Below, in pieces: positions 1 through 13,634 of a stretch of DNA of 64,000 nt. A program made the position numbers and the translations under genes. Positions within the stretch are counted from its first letter, which is position 1. Every line of letters begins with the position of its first letter. Origin of the DNA: Rotaria macrura (Eukaryota > Rotifera > Eurotatoria > Philodinida > Philodinidae). The notes below the pieces were generated by a model. The model saw nothing but the letters and a program-made list of their open reading frames with translations. It ran no database searches and was not told where the DNA came from. Where the stretch lies: the NCBI GenBank assembly GCA_900239685.1, contig OENT01000745.1, positions 16,184 through 80,183 of the forward strand. Reading direction: 5' to 3'.

Positions 1-698
1 TTGGTGATATAGATTGGTGTAATATCTATCACGTATGTGTGGGCAGTCGAGATAATATATTTTTATGTCCACCTGGTACTATATTCAACGATACAAAACA
101 AGGCTGCATGGATCGATTCGATGGCAGCAATTGTAATGGTACACGTTCTTATTTCAAACCATCAATGAAACGTCAGAAACGTATTGATTCACCAAGTGTA
201 TCAGGTAAATTTCAATCCTATGTGGATTCGAAGACATTTGTTCCCAAAATCAATAATCGACAAGTTCCATTGCAATGGAAAAAATCGCATAACTCAAGAC
301 AGGTAAATAGTTTTTAAACAGATATTGATAAATATATATATATACAAGTTCGAATAACGATAATAATGGAATATGAAATGTTTTCTCGAAGATTAGAATC
401 TCTAATTGACCTAGAAGGATTACATCGTTCGTTCGGTATAAGTATTTGATAACTCTCTTTCTATATTGTATGTGATCAATACTAGCAAATCTCCTCCCCC
501 ACCCACCCGCGATTACTTAAACAATTCATTTGTACGTATGCGAGTAAAATGAACATTCAATGCAGTTGTCAGATTTCTTTCGGTTGGCTTCAGTCGCCAC
601 TCAGCGTCTAAAAACCAATATTATTTCAAATTTTAATTCGTTTTTTTTTCTCATTATAGTTCAATGAAAATACATTCCAAGTGCAACAACATCGCTAA
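1..698 (+). CDS. Chitin-binding type-2 (CBM14/peritrophin-A) protein, 3' end of gene
   Basis: The last two exons of a gene that begins left of the window: an exon through 302 and a final exon 660-698 ending in TAA. The join is phase 0, with donor ACAG|GTAAAT and acceptor TTATAG. The first 50 or so codons read as the second half of a chitin-binding type-2 domain, with spaced cysteines around YHVCVGSRDNIFLCPPGTIF and GCMDRFDGSNC. The CPPGTIF core is diagnostic of the family, which binds chitin outside the cell, for example in cuticle, trophi or eggshell. The tail after the domain is basic, rich in K, R and Q, without further cysteines. An AATAAA lies 37 bp after the stop. The 357 bp intron has no other recognisable content. 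The number of further domains to the left is unknown. Confidence 0.75.
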
Positions 699-734
699 TA
701 ACTAATCGTTATTCAAAAAAATGAATCTCTTCTC

Positions 735-740
735 AATAAA
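735..740 (+). terminator. Poly(A) signal of the CBM14 gene
   Basis: AATAAA 37 bp after the stop codon at 698. A second AATAAA starts at 803. The threonine dehydrogenase gene ends convergently at 886, so the two 3' ends share about 190 bp. Confidence 0.5.
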
Positions 741-885
741 CAGATATGGCCTTTTTTTTTCTCTTGTGTAGTTCTTTCGTTTTACTTCTTCACTTAAAGG
801 TGAATAAATTGAAAACAGTTTTCGTTTTATTTCAATTAGTTAGATTCAAGAAAAGAAAAACTGTTAATAACTCTATTCTAAAGTT

Positions 886-2285
<1,400 letters not shown>

Positions 2286-4974
2286 AATTGTAAAATATTA
2301 CTCTAATGCGAAAAATGCTCTTATTCTTTTTTTTCTGAGTGCCTATGAAATGGAATTTTGTATTTACTTTTCTTTTTGTTATTCTAACCGTTCAAGTGGT
2401 TGAAATACGCACACCCCTTTTCATCGTTTTTCTTTTGTGTATCTTTCGAAAAATTTTAATGATTGAATTCAATAGCACGAAGAAAAATGGCACTGAGACA
2501 ACACAAACATAGACATAAAGATCTATGTTAAAAATACTTCTACTACCATTCGATGAAATTTTTCTTCACAAAAAATCAGTTTACTATTCAGTTACATTGT
2601 ACGATAATTTAACCAATAGTGAGAGTACTTGATCGAAATTCAACGTTTAAATTTCGTTCTACGAATTCTGATCGTTGAATCTTTATTTTTTCGAAAACAT
2701 TTTCATGAACGCAAGCAAGAAATGATAATATTCGATTGAAGCAACGTTTGTTTTGATAATCTATAATAGCGAAACTAATTTTTTAAGTGCACGACATGAC
2801 ATGTATGAAGAGAATCGATGCGATATAACTCTTAGTTTTCTAATTCTTTGATTACAATTTAATTCATGCCATGGGTGTCGTTTGCATGCTTAATATGAGC
2901 TGTTAGAATAGATGGTGCAAGATAGAGAAATTTTCCTTTTCTTGTAATTTTTATTCGATTATTATTATTATCAGAAGCATTATGAGTTATTTTACGATAT
3001 TACGTCATGCTACAGTATTTACAGGATATCCCAAAAGTCGTGCACCAAAAACAAAACTGTACATCTTTTCTTCATGTACTTCTATCGATGGCCAATTAAG
3101 AAAAGTAGAAACGTCTCCAAAAATGTTATTGGCGAATCCCGTGTTTTGTAGAGCATTTTGCGCTAAGCATTTTGGTTGACAAAATTTTAATTTTCATCAA
3201 GAAATGACGGTCCGAGAGGAAAAATATGAGAAAATGTCACATTGCTCTTATTGACGCTATTTGATGTTTGTGATAAGTTCCTGAATACCTTTGCATTTAT
3301 ATTTACTATCCAGAGGAGTATATGATCAAATTTTAACTGTAGTCGGTAGTGTTTTAAAAGCTTTTCAGGGTAAAAAGATTTGAGAAGTCAGAAAGGATAG
3401 AGAATCAAATCATCTGATTTAGTCATCATTCTGTGACGATGTACAGTTTTCTTTTTTTGACATCTTCTATTTTCATACATCTGCAATTGGATCGTCACTG
3501 TATCGTAAACAGTACCTTGTTATCTAACCTGTTGGAATGTAAAGCAGCATGTTTACACAATAGGAGTCGTTACAAAATTGTTACTGTAAGATTCTGCTCC
3601 GAATATTTGAAATATTAGTCCAGTTTTAACAGAGTTGATGACTCATAAACTGCTATTTTTAACAAAAAGAAGTTGATAAAGAGACGAACACTCATTCAAC
3701 ACGCATCGTATCAAGGTATATGCTAGTTGTATTTCCTTGTATCATTATTATGTTGACATTATTTTAATTGAAATCTTTTGTCTTTGAAATATGCTGATAC
3801 TGGTTCGTTACGGTCGAATCCAATAGTTGAACTCAACGTAGATTCTGTACTTATCAAGAACTTGATGTCTGTTTTCATTTCCCTATCCACGACTAGATTA
3901 TCATGTAAATTTCAACATAGTGCCAAAATTTATGATATTCAATAACATATTTGAATAATATTTTTAAACTTACAACGAGTCGTACTTCAAATGACGATCC
4001 ACATACATGTAATTTATGTCTATTTATCAGTAGAATTAATCGAGACATCAACTAACTGGCTCACAAAAAAATTCAAATACAACTTCAATAAACAGCCCTA
4101 TTGTGTTACCGTTCTTTGCTTCTCCTGAATCCCATTCCGCAATATTAATCAAGTTTTATTTCTTCAGAAACACCCTGAAAATTTTCCATTGTTTTAAATG
4201 CACATGTTGATTAAGAAAAAGCATTATTCATTCACGATAAGACTTTTCCCTTTCTTTTATGGTGAAGTGTAAACATCAGTTGTGTGCTCTGTGACGTGAT
4301 TTTCTGTATCAGATTGTATAGAGTCATTTCCTAGATGTCTCGTTCTGGTCCTTAGGTCTATTCATTGGTGTATGTTAATCATAATACACGCACTAGCATC
4401 GGCGGCTCGATCTCTTTGCTTATATTTATTGAAAGTGAATTATTGAATACCCACTTCATCGATGTCTACATATAGTACACAATGACTCATTCAAATTTAT
4501 CCTTCGTACAGCTGATGAAGCATTCATTTTTTCATAATGCCATGTTCTCACCATAAATAAAATTGACTTAGTGTTGTTCAACAAAGCCTAACGAATTTAA
4601 CCGGGATCGAATTAGCATGTCTATAAGTGATCAATTATATTGCTTGCTTCACTTTGCTTTTCTTCGAAAGATGAGAATGAGAAAAACCAGGAAAGAAAAA
4701 GAAGAATGAATAACAATCTCTGACGCACATACATGGTATTCGCCGGGTAAATTGGCTTGTGAAGAAAAAGAAAACGAACAATAACAAAAAATCAGTGGTC
4801 GCAATACAATTAGCTAGAGAGGTGATTACAAAAAAGATTTTATGACATAATAACGTTCATAAAATTCAAAATCTAAACGAATATGCTAGAGACATGTTTA
4901 TTTCTGGCTATGTACGACTAGATTTAACAACAGTAAAACATGTAGCACCACGTTTAGTATTCGTTGAACATCGA
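2286..4974. other. Intergenic, no gene recognised
   Basis: 2.7 kb between the start of TDH and the end of PPTC7. It is AT-rich with only short open frames (for example 2982-3179 and 3433-3618 on plus) that have no splice-site context, family resemblance or codon bias. The part next to 2286 should hold the TDH promoter, but no clear TATA box or element stands out. Confidence 0.6.
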
Positions 4975-6642
4975 TCAACATTTAGAAGTGACAACAGCAA
5001 GTAATACTGTGACATCGTCAGGTTTTCCACCTAGAAAGAATAATAAAATTAAGCTTAGAAGAATTCAAAGATTTCCACAACTATGTATTTTCTCTCTCTA
5101 TTCGTGAGAACACATGACATTTATGAAATACACTACTTACCACAAATATTAATGCCAAGTGATCTTCTCGCACTCTTAGCAAATGGTGAATAAAAATGTG
5201 GATCATGTCCATTATCCAGTGCACGTTTAGCCAGAGCATGTGCAGCCAATTGTAAATTATCTAATGTTGGTTCCTAAAAATAGATGTAACTGTTTTTGTA
5301 TACGTGTGTGCGGGTGAACGAAGTTCTGCTTTCCAATATAATACTATTTTGATGAATCAATTTAGGATAAGAGAGTGTCAGTGATATTCTCTGTTAACAA
5401 AGCATTATCAGACTTCTTTTTCGATGCAATAAAAAGAAATGGAGTGTAAGACTTCATATCAAAAATGTTATTTAGTGTGTGCGCTAAAAGACGATCAACT
5501 TACTTTAATCTTTTTAACCTCTTCAAGTATAGTTGAATCCGGTAAATTATCCCATACACCATCAGTTGCAATAACGATAAAATCATTTTCTTCGACATTA
5601 AATGACGTAACTGATGCCATATCAGGACTAAATCAAATATAAGTGAGACAATAGTTTTCGTTAGTTTGTTTTTTATAATAAAAATGCAAAACAAATATTA
5701 TAAAATTTCACTTTTCAATCATTCATATTTCGAAACTTCAAGACACTCAAGTATTTATCCGCAAAAAATGATTATTATTCTTATTCATACCTGTCAGCAA
5801 TTAAATTTGGATCCTTAACGGCTGGATGAATAGCTAACTGGAATGGTGAGTTAAAATAATGTTGTTGTTCTTGTGATCGATGTACGATAGTATTTTTTCT
5901 CACAACAACAAATCCACTATCGCCCAGATTTGCTGTATGTAGAATACTTTTTTCTTTATGCAATGCAACAATACATGCTGTACTACTACCTAAATCGTTG
6001 AGAAAAAAAACAACTTTAATATAAAAAAACAGTTTATTCTCTTTAAGCTATTTCTTTACCAATAATACATTGTTTATCCTCCAATAATTGTTTATAACCT
6101 TTGGAGAGCAATTCTTTTAATGTCAATGGATTTAAATCAAGAAGTTTATTATCAACCAACGATTTACAAGCTTCCATGAGAGAACTTGAAAATAGAGACG
6201 GATCAATACCGTATTCACGCCAACCACCGACACCATCAGCGACACCTTGATTGACAAGTATAAAAGCAACCTTGTTTAGTGAAACAAAAAATTTCTTACC
6301 TAGGAAATCTCCGATACGATTTTTAGCAATAAAAAATGCATCGTCACCAAAAACATTCAATCGATTCGTTCGTTGAATTTTTGGTGTAGTCTTCTTTTTT
6401 TCTGAATGTCCTTTATCATCTTCATCATCATCATGACCTGAATAACCTGACGTAGCAGTGACTAGATGTACAGCACGTGTTATTGCCGGTGATGATGCTA
6501 TAGCCGGACGATTGGATGATCGAAGATTATGAATAGTCGACGATGTTGATAAACGTAATAAACTTGTGTACAAAAACTTCTCAGCTTCAGTAATACTAAC
6601 AGCGCGAGCAACTAATCTTGCATATATAGCCAATGAATGCAT
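4975..6642 (-). CDS. PPTC7: Mitochondrial PP2C-type protein phosphatase PPTC7
   Basis: Six exons: 6300-6642, 6060-6245, 5791-5989, 5504-5627, 5141-5273 and 4975-5030, total 1041 bp, 346 residues, phases consistent. The first ~110 residues are basic and serine-rich with an acidic patch (DDDEDDK), compatible with a mitochondrial presequence. The catalytic domain follows: [74 protein letters not shown] and [14 protein letters not shown]. The metal-binding aspartates of PP2C enzymes are all present (ADG, GDSG, TDG, PDD). PPTC7 acts on mitochondrial proteins and limits mitophagy in mammals (family knowledge). The first intron (6246-6299) has a length divisible by three and no stop, so a naive ORF reads through it. 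Confidence 0.95.
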
Positions 6643-8646
6643 AGTTAATATTTAATTTATCTGTATGGCGTTTAATTAATAAAATATCATGAATCCAATT
6701 GATTCTAGTAAGTAAACCGTGAAAGAACTTTGGACATCAACAGTTAGGTACCTACAAAAAAACAAGAAACAAAATGAAACTTCTTAAGATTTATTTCATA
6801 GAATCGTAAAAAAATAACACTTATGCTTTCATTTTTCAAGTGTTCTGTTTCTTTTTCTGTATCTTTCAAACTTACACGTCTATAGAATTCGACATAAATT
6901 CAATTTTCATATAAGCACAAAGAAAAGAATTTATTAGTGATCATGGACATATAACTACATGGAGCGTAGAAAATAAATGAAAATTATTAAATAAACAAAC
7001 CATTGCAAAGCGTACCGGAGACTCTCAATAGTTTCCTAATCTTGTTGATCTTTACACATGTCAATAACAAGTAGAATACAGTAGGAAAATTTTAATAATT
7101 TCGAATTGTTCGACAATAAGTAGAGATTTTGATCGGGTAATATATTGAAATTTCTCTTCTACTCAGAATAAAGCATCTCATTGACATGTACGACGGCATG
7201 TCTAACTTCTTGAATGTATATCACAGACAGAGAGCGTGCGTGTGTCAGTGAAATAAATAAATATCGGTCATTGATAGACTGTTCTACTGCAATGATTTTC
7301 ATCTGTGTATAAAAGTTTTTCCAAAAAAAGAAAAAACACAAACGTGCAATTCCAACAATCGATTCATTCGACACGGACTCATCAATGTCAGGTTATTGAA
7401 TGCGTACTGCTTGATCAAAAAAAAATATAAAACATTAGGTACTGACCTGTTGATTTTTTGATTGACTGGATGACGATCGTACTGATTAATAAGAAATCCT
7501 AAACGTGAATAGAAGAAGATAATAAACACCTAAAAGACAGATCTAGAATATCCATAAAAGAAACAATCTCCTTTTCTATTCATTTTTATTCATAGAATAG
7601 AGATTTTCTATCAAGACTGAGATACCTTCCGCATCATTCATGGTACACGGCATCGATTGATAGAAAACAATTATTCTTAGCATCGTATAGTAAATGCGGA
7701 CAAAAAACTCGCATGTTCTTTTATGTCATATGCAAGCTAGACAATTCTTGGCATTATTTGACGTCTATTTGAAAAACATTCGCATAACCATTACTATCGA
7801 CATGAAGAATCATAATCATGCAAGAGATAAAAAGAAAAAAAACTGATCAACAAACTCTATACGAATGTATTTCTATCGAGTAAATCAAAAAAAAAAGAGA
7901 CGGAACTACTGTAGTACAGATACGAGCGTAGGTAGAATAGATGTTTAATTTATTGCTGACTAACAATACATATTATAGCACTTAGAAATTATTGTAAACA
8001 AATTGAGTATCTACATTTTCAAATAATATTTGCGTAACGAATAATAATGATGAAAATAGTTTGACAAAGGTTAACTAGAAACACAATAGATTCTCTTTAT
8101 ACTACACATGTCTACACCCACACGAGCCCCTCTCTTATATAATAATGAGAAATAACGTTACTATAGAAGAACAGACGAGAAAAAGAAAACGTCATGATTT
8201 ATTGACTCGAGCGAAGGAAAGAACAGAAGAGAAAAAAATTGCTGTCCCACGAAAGAAAGAAGAAAAAAGAGGATCCACGCTGTCAGGGCAAAGTACACGC
8301 AGTGCTATTGAGTAAACTGGAAGAATGAAAGGAAAGAAAACTAGAATAAAATAGCACCAACATTTCATTATCATCGTTTTGGTTATAGTAACCCCTAAAG
8401 TTTATCGTGCATACACTACTGGTAACAAAAAATGTGGACCTATTGTCAATGTGAAGTTGTTTTTATTAACCTACGTTGATTATGAGAAAAAAAACCCGTA
8501 ACAATTTTAAAGTGCACGACATACACATGTTTAAAAAAACAGGAAAAACAAGACTAATAATAAAAAGCACAGCGGGAATGTCAATGATATGAGCGTATGC
8601 GTGTTAATTTCGTTGGTTTCTTGTTTATACAAGTATAAATAATTAA
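6643..8646. other. Intergenic, no gene recognised
   Basis: 2.0 kb between PPTC7 and PDIA6, both on minus. It holds the upstream region of PPTC7 and the 3' flank of PDIA6. Short frames at 7159-7529 and 8192-8374 on minus are low-complexity and not supported. No repeat or RNA gene was recognised. Confidence 0.55.
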
Positions 8647-10942
8647 TTATAAATCAACTTTTTTCTTCTTCATGTCAAAATCATCATCGTCATCAAAGTT
8701 AACATCGCTTAGGTCAATGTCTTCAACATCTTCTAATTTTCCATCGTTACCATCCCATGGTTCACTATCATCAACTGTCGGTAATTTTCCGTCAGCAACA
8801 CCACTCAATGGGACAAGTGGACTTGTTAGACGACCAGTGGATAATTCTCTTAAAAATGCACTAATACCCGTTTCACTAAATGCACCTTTCAACACGACAT
8901 ATTTTCCTTTACGTGCATTCATGGCAACTTGCGCTGGATAACCGAAACCACCAATACCAACGCTTTCTTCAAGTTTTGGTTGACGAAATGCTTCAACCCA
9001 AAGCCAACCCCAACCATTGCGTTTATAACTTTCGGCAAATTTTTTCAACATTTGTATATGTTGATTACGACAAGCGGATTGACAATCGAGTATATTCGGT
9101 AAAAACGATATTATACATAGTTGTTTTTCAGCACAACTACTATCTAGAACACCTTGATTCGTGATTTCGTAGACATCTGGTGGAGGAATATTAGCTTGAT
9201 GTTTATCCAAAGCCCAAGCAACAATATCCTATACAAAACCCCGAACCAATACATGATCTTGCCATTGATAAAAGAAAAGAAGAACAATCAATCAATACAT
9301 ACACTAGCACTTCGTCCACCATTATAGTCTTCTGCTTGACCATCTTTTCTACCGGCTGGAAAAAATTTAATGGTTGGAAAACCTTGAACTCCATATCGTT
9401 GGGCCAACTGGGTATGAATGGTTGCATCAACAACACCTAATTTAACTTTGCCTTTTAATTCTGTTGCAGCACGTGCCCATTCCGGTGCTAAACTCTTGCA
9501 ATCTGTAAAATTGACATATGAAAATCTGAAGTTTTAAGTGTCTGTCCTGTATCTATATACTTACGACCACACCATGGAGCCACTAAAACAAAGACAAATC
9601 TTTCAATTCGTTATTGAATACATAAAGTTTCAGAAACGCACGCACAGGCATTCATTTTACTAATCTCTTTAGCCTTGTGATATTCAAGTACATCGATTAA
9701 GTAATACAAGTATTTGCCTCATTAATTGTAGGCTTCTTTTTTGTCCGAAGAAAACTTGTATGTAATCAAAGATTCAAATCTGCTTAAAGTCAAAAGGTTT
9801 CAATTTTATGATAGTGATTAATTAATGTCACTCAAATACATATACTTATTCTTTTTAAATAACCAAGATGGATACGTCGATTATCTTTATCTTGCAAATG
9901 TTTTATACGGTGTTGTCAACGAGAAGGAAAATACTCTTTTCATGAACACAAGAATAAGCACCAAGAGAACAATCATCCATGTGCTATTCAAATATTTTCA
10001 GATGTATCATGTCAAACATGAACAAATAGATGAATTCATCAGTAATCTGAACTGTAGACGGAATGTGTAGGATTCAAAATGATTATCGATTGCGACGCCG
10101 GAATTCAAGAGAGATCTTATTGCTATATGAGAATCTACATAATATATATTCTCTCTGTTTCTTACCAATATTCACTATAAACTCTTTTCGGTTTCGATTG
10201 CATGTCACTTCAATCATACCGAACTTTTTTTTTCACTGGGAGAAAGATTTGGGCAATGATGAATAGAATCACGTTTCAAATAAAATACTCACTGAATTCA
10301 ACAAGCCATGGATCTTCTGAATCAAGAACAGTTGACTAAAATAATGTAAATAATTAAATATATATAAATGAACTATTTTGTCTCTTTAAATCAAGACAAT
10401 CTACCTGAAAATTGCTATCTGTTAAATCAATTGCATCTTTACCACCACTTCCACTTCCTCCTCCTCCTCCTCGTTTACCCATACGTTCATTAACAATAGT
10501 TCTCACTTGACTGAGAGCTTGTTCAACGATAGCATCAGCCGTTCGTCCACCTTGATAATCTGTTGGTGAGTGTTTATTTGCTCCGAATACTTTTATTGTT
10601 GGAAATCCCGATACACCATACTGTTGTCCAAGGGATTTATGTGTATCAGCATCAACAGCACCAACTTTAACAATACCTTTCAATGCTGTTGCAGCACGTT
10701 TCCATTCAGGTGTCAAATTCTGACAATCTAATTGTAGAACAATTAAAACCAGTATTCCTATGGAATAAATACTTACGACCACACCATGATGCATAAAATT
10801 CTATAAACCATATATCTGAACTTTGCATGACAAGGCGATCGAAATTTGTTGGATCAAGTTGAATAACATCATCATTTGAACTATAAAATCCATTGGCAAA
10901 TCCACAGATACTTAAAACAAAGAGCACCCTGGAGAAGAACAT
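8647..10942 (-). CDS. PDIA6: Protein disulfide-isomerase A6 (P5)
   Basis: Six exons: 10777-10942, 10405-10727, 10293-10335, 9565-9582 (18 bp microexon), 9303-9502 and 8647-9228, total 1332 bp, 443 residues. It has a signal peptide ([18 protein letters not shown]), a first thioredoxin domain with WCGHC at about residue 55, a glycine-rich linker ([11 protein letters not shown]), a second domain with [14 protein letters not shown], a redox-inactive b domain and an acidic tail (DDDDDFD). It isomerises disulfides in the ER lumen. Both WCGHC motifs are cut at the same place, phase 1 in the histidine codon, by introns with the donor GGTC|GTAAGT. The C-terminus reads KKKKVDL, so the ER retrieval signal is a KVDL variant instead of KDEL. 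The 710 bp intron (9583-10292) holds only spurious frames. Confidence 0.96.
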
Positions 10943-11347
10943 TTTCGGTATTATCTAAAAATGTACGCGTAGAAGTGAACAACTAAGGACAAGATCTAAT
11001 CCTTTTCATCTTAACTAACGTTCGTCTTTTATTTGTTATTCTATGTCATACCTGTTCCCCAATCACGATACAGCGCGTTTGATCTATGTGATGGCCCTAT
11101 CAGAAATTGTTTCGAGACCTTTTTCGTTTCTTTATGTAGAATGTAAGACCTTCTTTTCTTTCGAAATATATAATTTATTTAATTTTCTCAAGATAATTTC
11201 AATAAATTTTTCTGAATACATTATTCATGAATAATATACATGCACTCTAGCGCTTCATATGATTGGTAGATTTCTCTAGCGCCAGCTCACAACCATAAAA
11301 TGAATGAAACTAACTAAATCTGCCTTATACTATTAAGACTGAAAAAG
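10943..11347. promoter_or_regulatory. Divergent promoter region PDIA6 / MDH2
   Basis: 405 bp between two start codons pointing away from each other, so both promoters must lie here unless one is trans-spliced from further upstream. A TTTTTAG acceptor-like site sits about 14 bp before the PDIA6 ATG. No TATA box or known element is clear, and the plus frame at 11043-11234 is not credible coding sequence. Confidence 0.4.
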
Positions 11348-12645
11348 ATGAACAAAACTCCATCATTGTTCATGTCTTTCTTTTCATCTCTTGCTCCAAA
11401 ACTTATTCGTTATCAATCAACATTATCATCATCAGTTCAAACTGTATGTTATCAATATCAAATTGGTTAAATTTGAAATTAAAATTTTTGTTTTAATTTC
11501 ACGATAGAAAAAAGTTGCTGTCCTAGGTGCTAGTGGACGCATTGGACAGCCACTTTCTTTATTACTGAAACTCAGTCCATCCATAAGTAATTTATCTCTT
11601 TATGATATTCAACATACGAAAGGAGTAGGAGCTGATCTTAGTCATATTGAAACACGAGTTAAAGTAAAAGCATATGTTGGTAAAGATGAATTAGCTGATG
11701 CGCTAAAAGGCATGGATTTGGTTCTGGTTCCAGCAGGTGTAGCGAGAATACCTGGTGAATACATTTCTTTATATGAAAACGGAAATGAAAAGAAAGTAAT
11801 ATTTTATTCAAAGGTATGACATTAGATGATCTATTTATTACAAATGGAATAATTGTTGCTGATCTTGTTACCGCATGTGCAAAAAATTGTCCACGAGCGA
11901 TTATTGCAATTATATCTAATCCAATCAATTCGACAGTTCCGATCGCTGCTGAAGTTATGAAAGCGTACAATGTTTACGATGAAAAGAAAATTATTGGTGT
12001 CACAACATTAGATGTTCTACGAGCTGCGACATTTGTTGCTGAAGCAAAAGTTCGTTTGGGAATTTCATGTCTTGAAAACTCTTATATTCATCTGTTGTAA
12101 TTCAAGGGTCTTGATTCAACTCGAGTCTTTGTTCCTGTTGTTGGTGGTCATTCAGGAAAAACAATTATTCCACTATTTTCTCAGATATCGCCACCAGTAT
12201 CATTTTCACAGCAAGAATTAGACAATTTAACAAAGCGCATTCAAAATGCTGGAGCAGACATAGTCGAAGCTAAGTGCGGTGCTGGTAGTGCAACGTTGGC
12301 AATGGCCCATGCCAGTGCAAGATTTTCATTTTCAATACTTGACGCATTGAATGGTAAAGCGGGCACTATTGAATGTGGTTATGTAGCATCGCATGAAACA
12401 GAATTAAAATATTTCGCTACACCTCTCCTTCTTGGTGTATGTCCAGATTCTTTGTTGTTTGTTTTTTTTTTATTTTTTTACATATCTTTTTCTTTATTTA
12501 GCGTAACGGAGTGGAAAAGAGTATTGGCTTAGGAAAATTATCTGAATATGAAACGGAATTAATCGAAAAAGCTAAACTAGAACTAAATGGAAATATACAA
12601 AAAGGACTTGACTTTGCTAAACAATATTTAGCAAAATCAAGATAG
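11348..12645 (+). CDS. MDH2: Malate dehydrogenase, mitochondrial (atypical)
   Basis: Five exons: 11348-11443, 11508-11754, 11814-12049, 12107-12436 and 12502-12645, total 1053 bp, 350 residues, phases closing. The N-terminus is a serine- and basic-rich import leader. Then come the NAD fold [18 protein letters not shown], the active-site loop [52 protein letters not shown] and [11 protein letters not shown] with the catalytic histidine, and [15 protein letters not shown]. It oxidises malate to oxaloacetate in the TCA cycle. Oddity: the loop normally reads with a second arginine (TRDDLF in animals, DRSDLF in E. coli, R109 in LDH numbering), and here it is leucine. The specificity arginine (R102) and carboxylate arginine (LRAATF) remain. 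The donor after exon 3 is the unusual AAA|GTTCGT. TMEM258 follows 89 bp downstream. Confidence 0.93.
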
Positions 12646-12713
12646 TTTTTTTTGTGAATCTTCATCCCCATTTGTCTTTCACTATAACTATAAAAATCAG
12701 AGCTGTTATTGTT

Positions 12714-12734
12714 GTTTTCTAGATCAAATTAAAA
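12714..12734 (+). promoter_or_regulatory. Probable spliced-leader acceptor in front of TMEM258
   Basis: A pyrimidine-rich TGTTGTTTTCTAG ends at 12722, 12 bp before the TMEM258 ATG. It sits in an 89 bp gap after the MDH2 stop with no upstream donor for a cis intron in the gap. Bdelloid rotifers are known to trans-splice a leader onto many mRNAs, and this is the pattern expected for the second gene of an operon. Confidence 0.5.
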
Positions 12735-13108
12735 ATGGTACGTTTGAATGTTGATCAGATGAGTCGATATGTTAGTCCAGTTAATCCAAGTGCCTTTCCA
12801 ACGCTTAGCATAACACTTTTAGGTAAAAACAAAAAAAGGAAATCTTCTGAAAACAACAATCTAGACGAACTATTTTCGTTTGTTTTTTATTCATCACAGG
12901 TATTGGAATCTTTTTAATGTCATGGTTTTTTGTTTACGAAGTAACGAGTACTAAATATACACGTGACTGGAAAAAGGAAATTCTGATTGCTTTGTAAGTA
13001 ATTCTATTGAATCCTATTATTGACCACGTTTCTCTATCTAGGGTTGCATCAATATTTCTTGGTTTCGGTGGTTTATTTCTTCTTTTATGGGTTGGAATAT
13101 TTGTCTAA
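12735..13108 (+). CDS. TMEM258: Oligosaccharyltransferase subunit TMEM258 (Ost5-like)
   Basis: Three exons: 12735-12822, 12900-12993 and 13042-13108, total 249 bp, 82 residues. The protein has two membrane helices around a strongly conserved loop: [18 protein letters not shown], then a helix through [20 protein letters not shown], then [18 protein letters not shown]. This matches TMEM258 over its full length. TMEM258 is a small subunit of the ER oligosaccharyltransferase that transfers N-glycans to nascent proteins. It starts 89 bp after the MDH2 stop with a 3' splice site just upstream, suggesting polycistronic transcription. An AATAAA lies at 13236. Confidence 0.95.
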
Positions 13109-13235
13109 ATGACTGAACGTTTTTTTTCTTCTTCTGCTTCTTATTCTTGTTATGAGATGGCTTACAATCGTTCTTTTCTTGTTTTGATAACATTAAAATT
13201 CTACCTTGATTTTTAGATTAAATAGAAACAGAAAA

Positions 13236-13241
13236 AATAAA
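13236..13241 (+). terminator. Poly(A) signal after TMEM258
   Basis: AATAAA 127 bp after the TMEM258 stop. No equivalent is visible between MDH2 and TMEM258, which fits a shared primary transcript. Confidence 0.4.
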
Positions 13242-13634
13242 TTTTGCTTTCATGTCATTTATAAACAATATGTATAGAAATAAGATGAATGAGCTACGAA
13301 AGAAATATGTTTGGTTGGTTGGCTGCTAAAAGTAAATAGAAATAAAATGTGCCCGAGATTCGTTCAAACAACAAGAAAAAAAATTGGTATACATTTTTTG
13401 AATACTTTTGTAAGAAAATCAATACCACAACGTACTATTGCATGTTAGCGTCACATGCAGTAAGTAGGATTGACTAGGAGAAGAAAGACATGTGTGATCG
13501 TTTCTAAATCATCGTTTGCTCACGTATCCATACACAAAAACAATATTTGTGTTTGTCTACTGTTGTCTTCATTTACGTACGTATCACATGATATTCTTCT
13601 CCTTGAAGTGTATAATTTTCAAAATATTACATAT

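Noticed and set aside
6246..6299. Extra 18 residues in the PPTC7 catalytic domain
   Set aside because: The segment between GDFLG and VADGVGG is a 54 bp intron with good GT-AG ends. It is in frame without a stop, so it only looks coding.
9825..10266. Two plus-strand frames in the PDIA6 region
   Set aside because: They sit in the 710 bp intron of PDIA6, on the opposite strand, with no splice structure or family resemblance.
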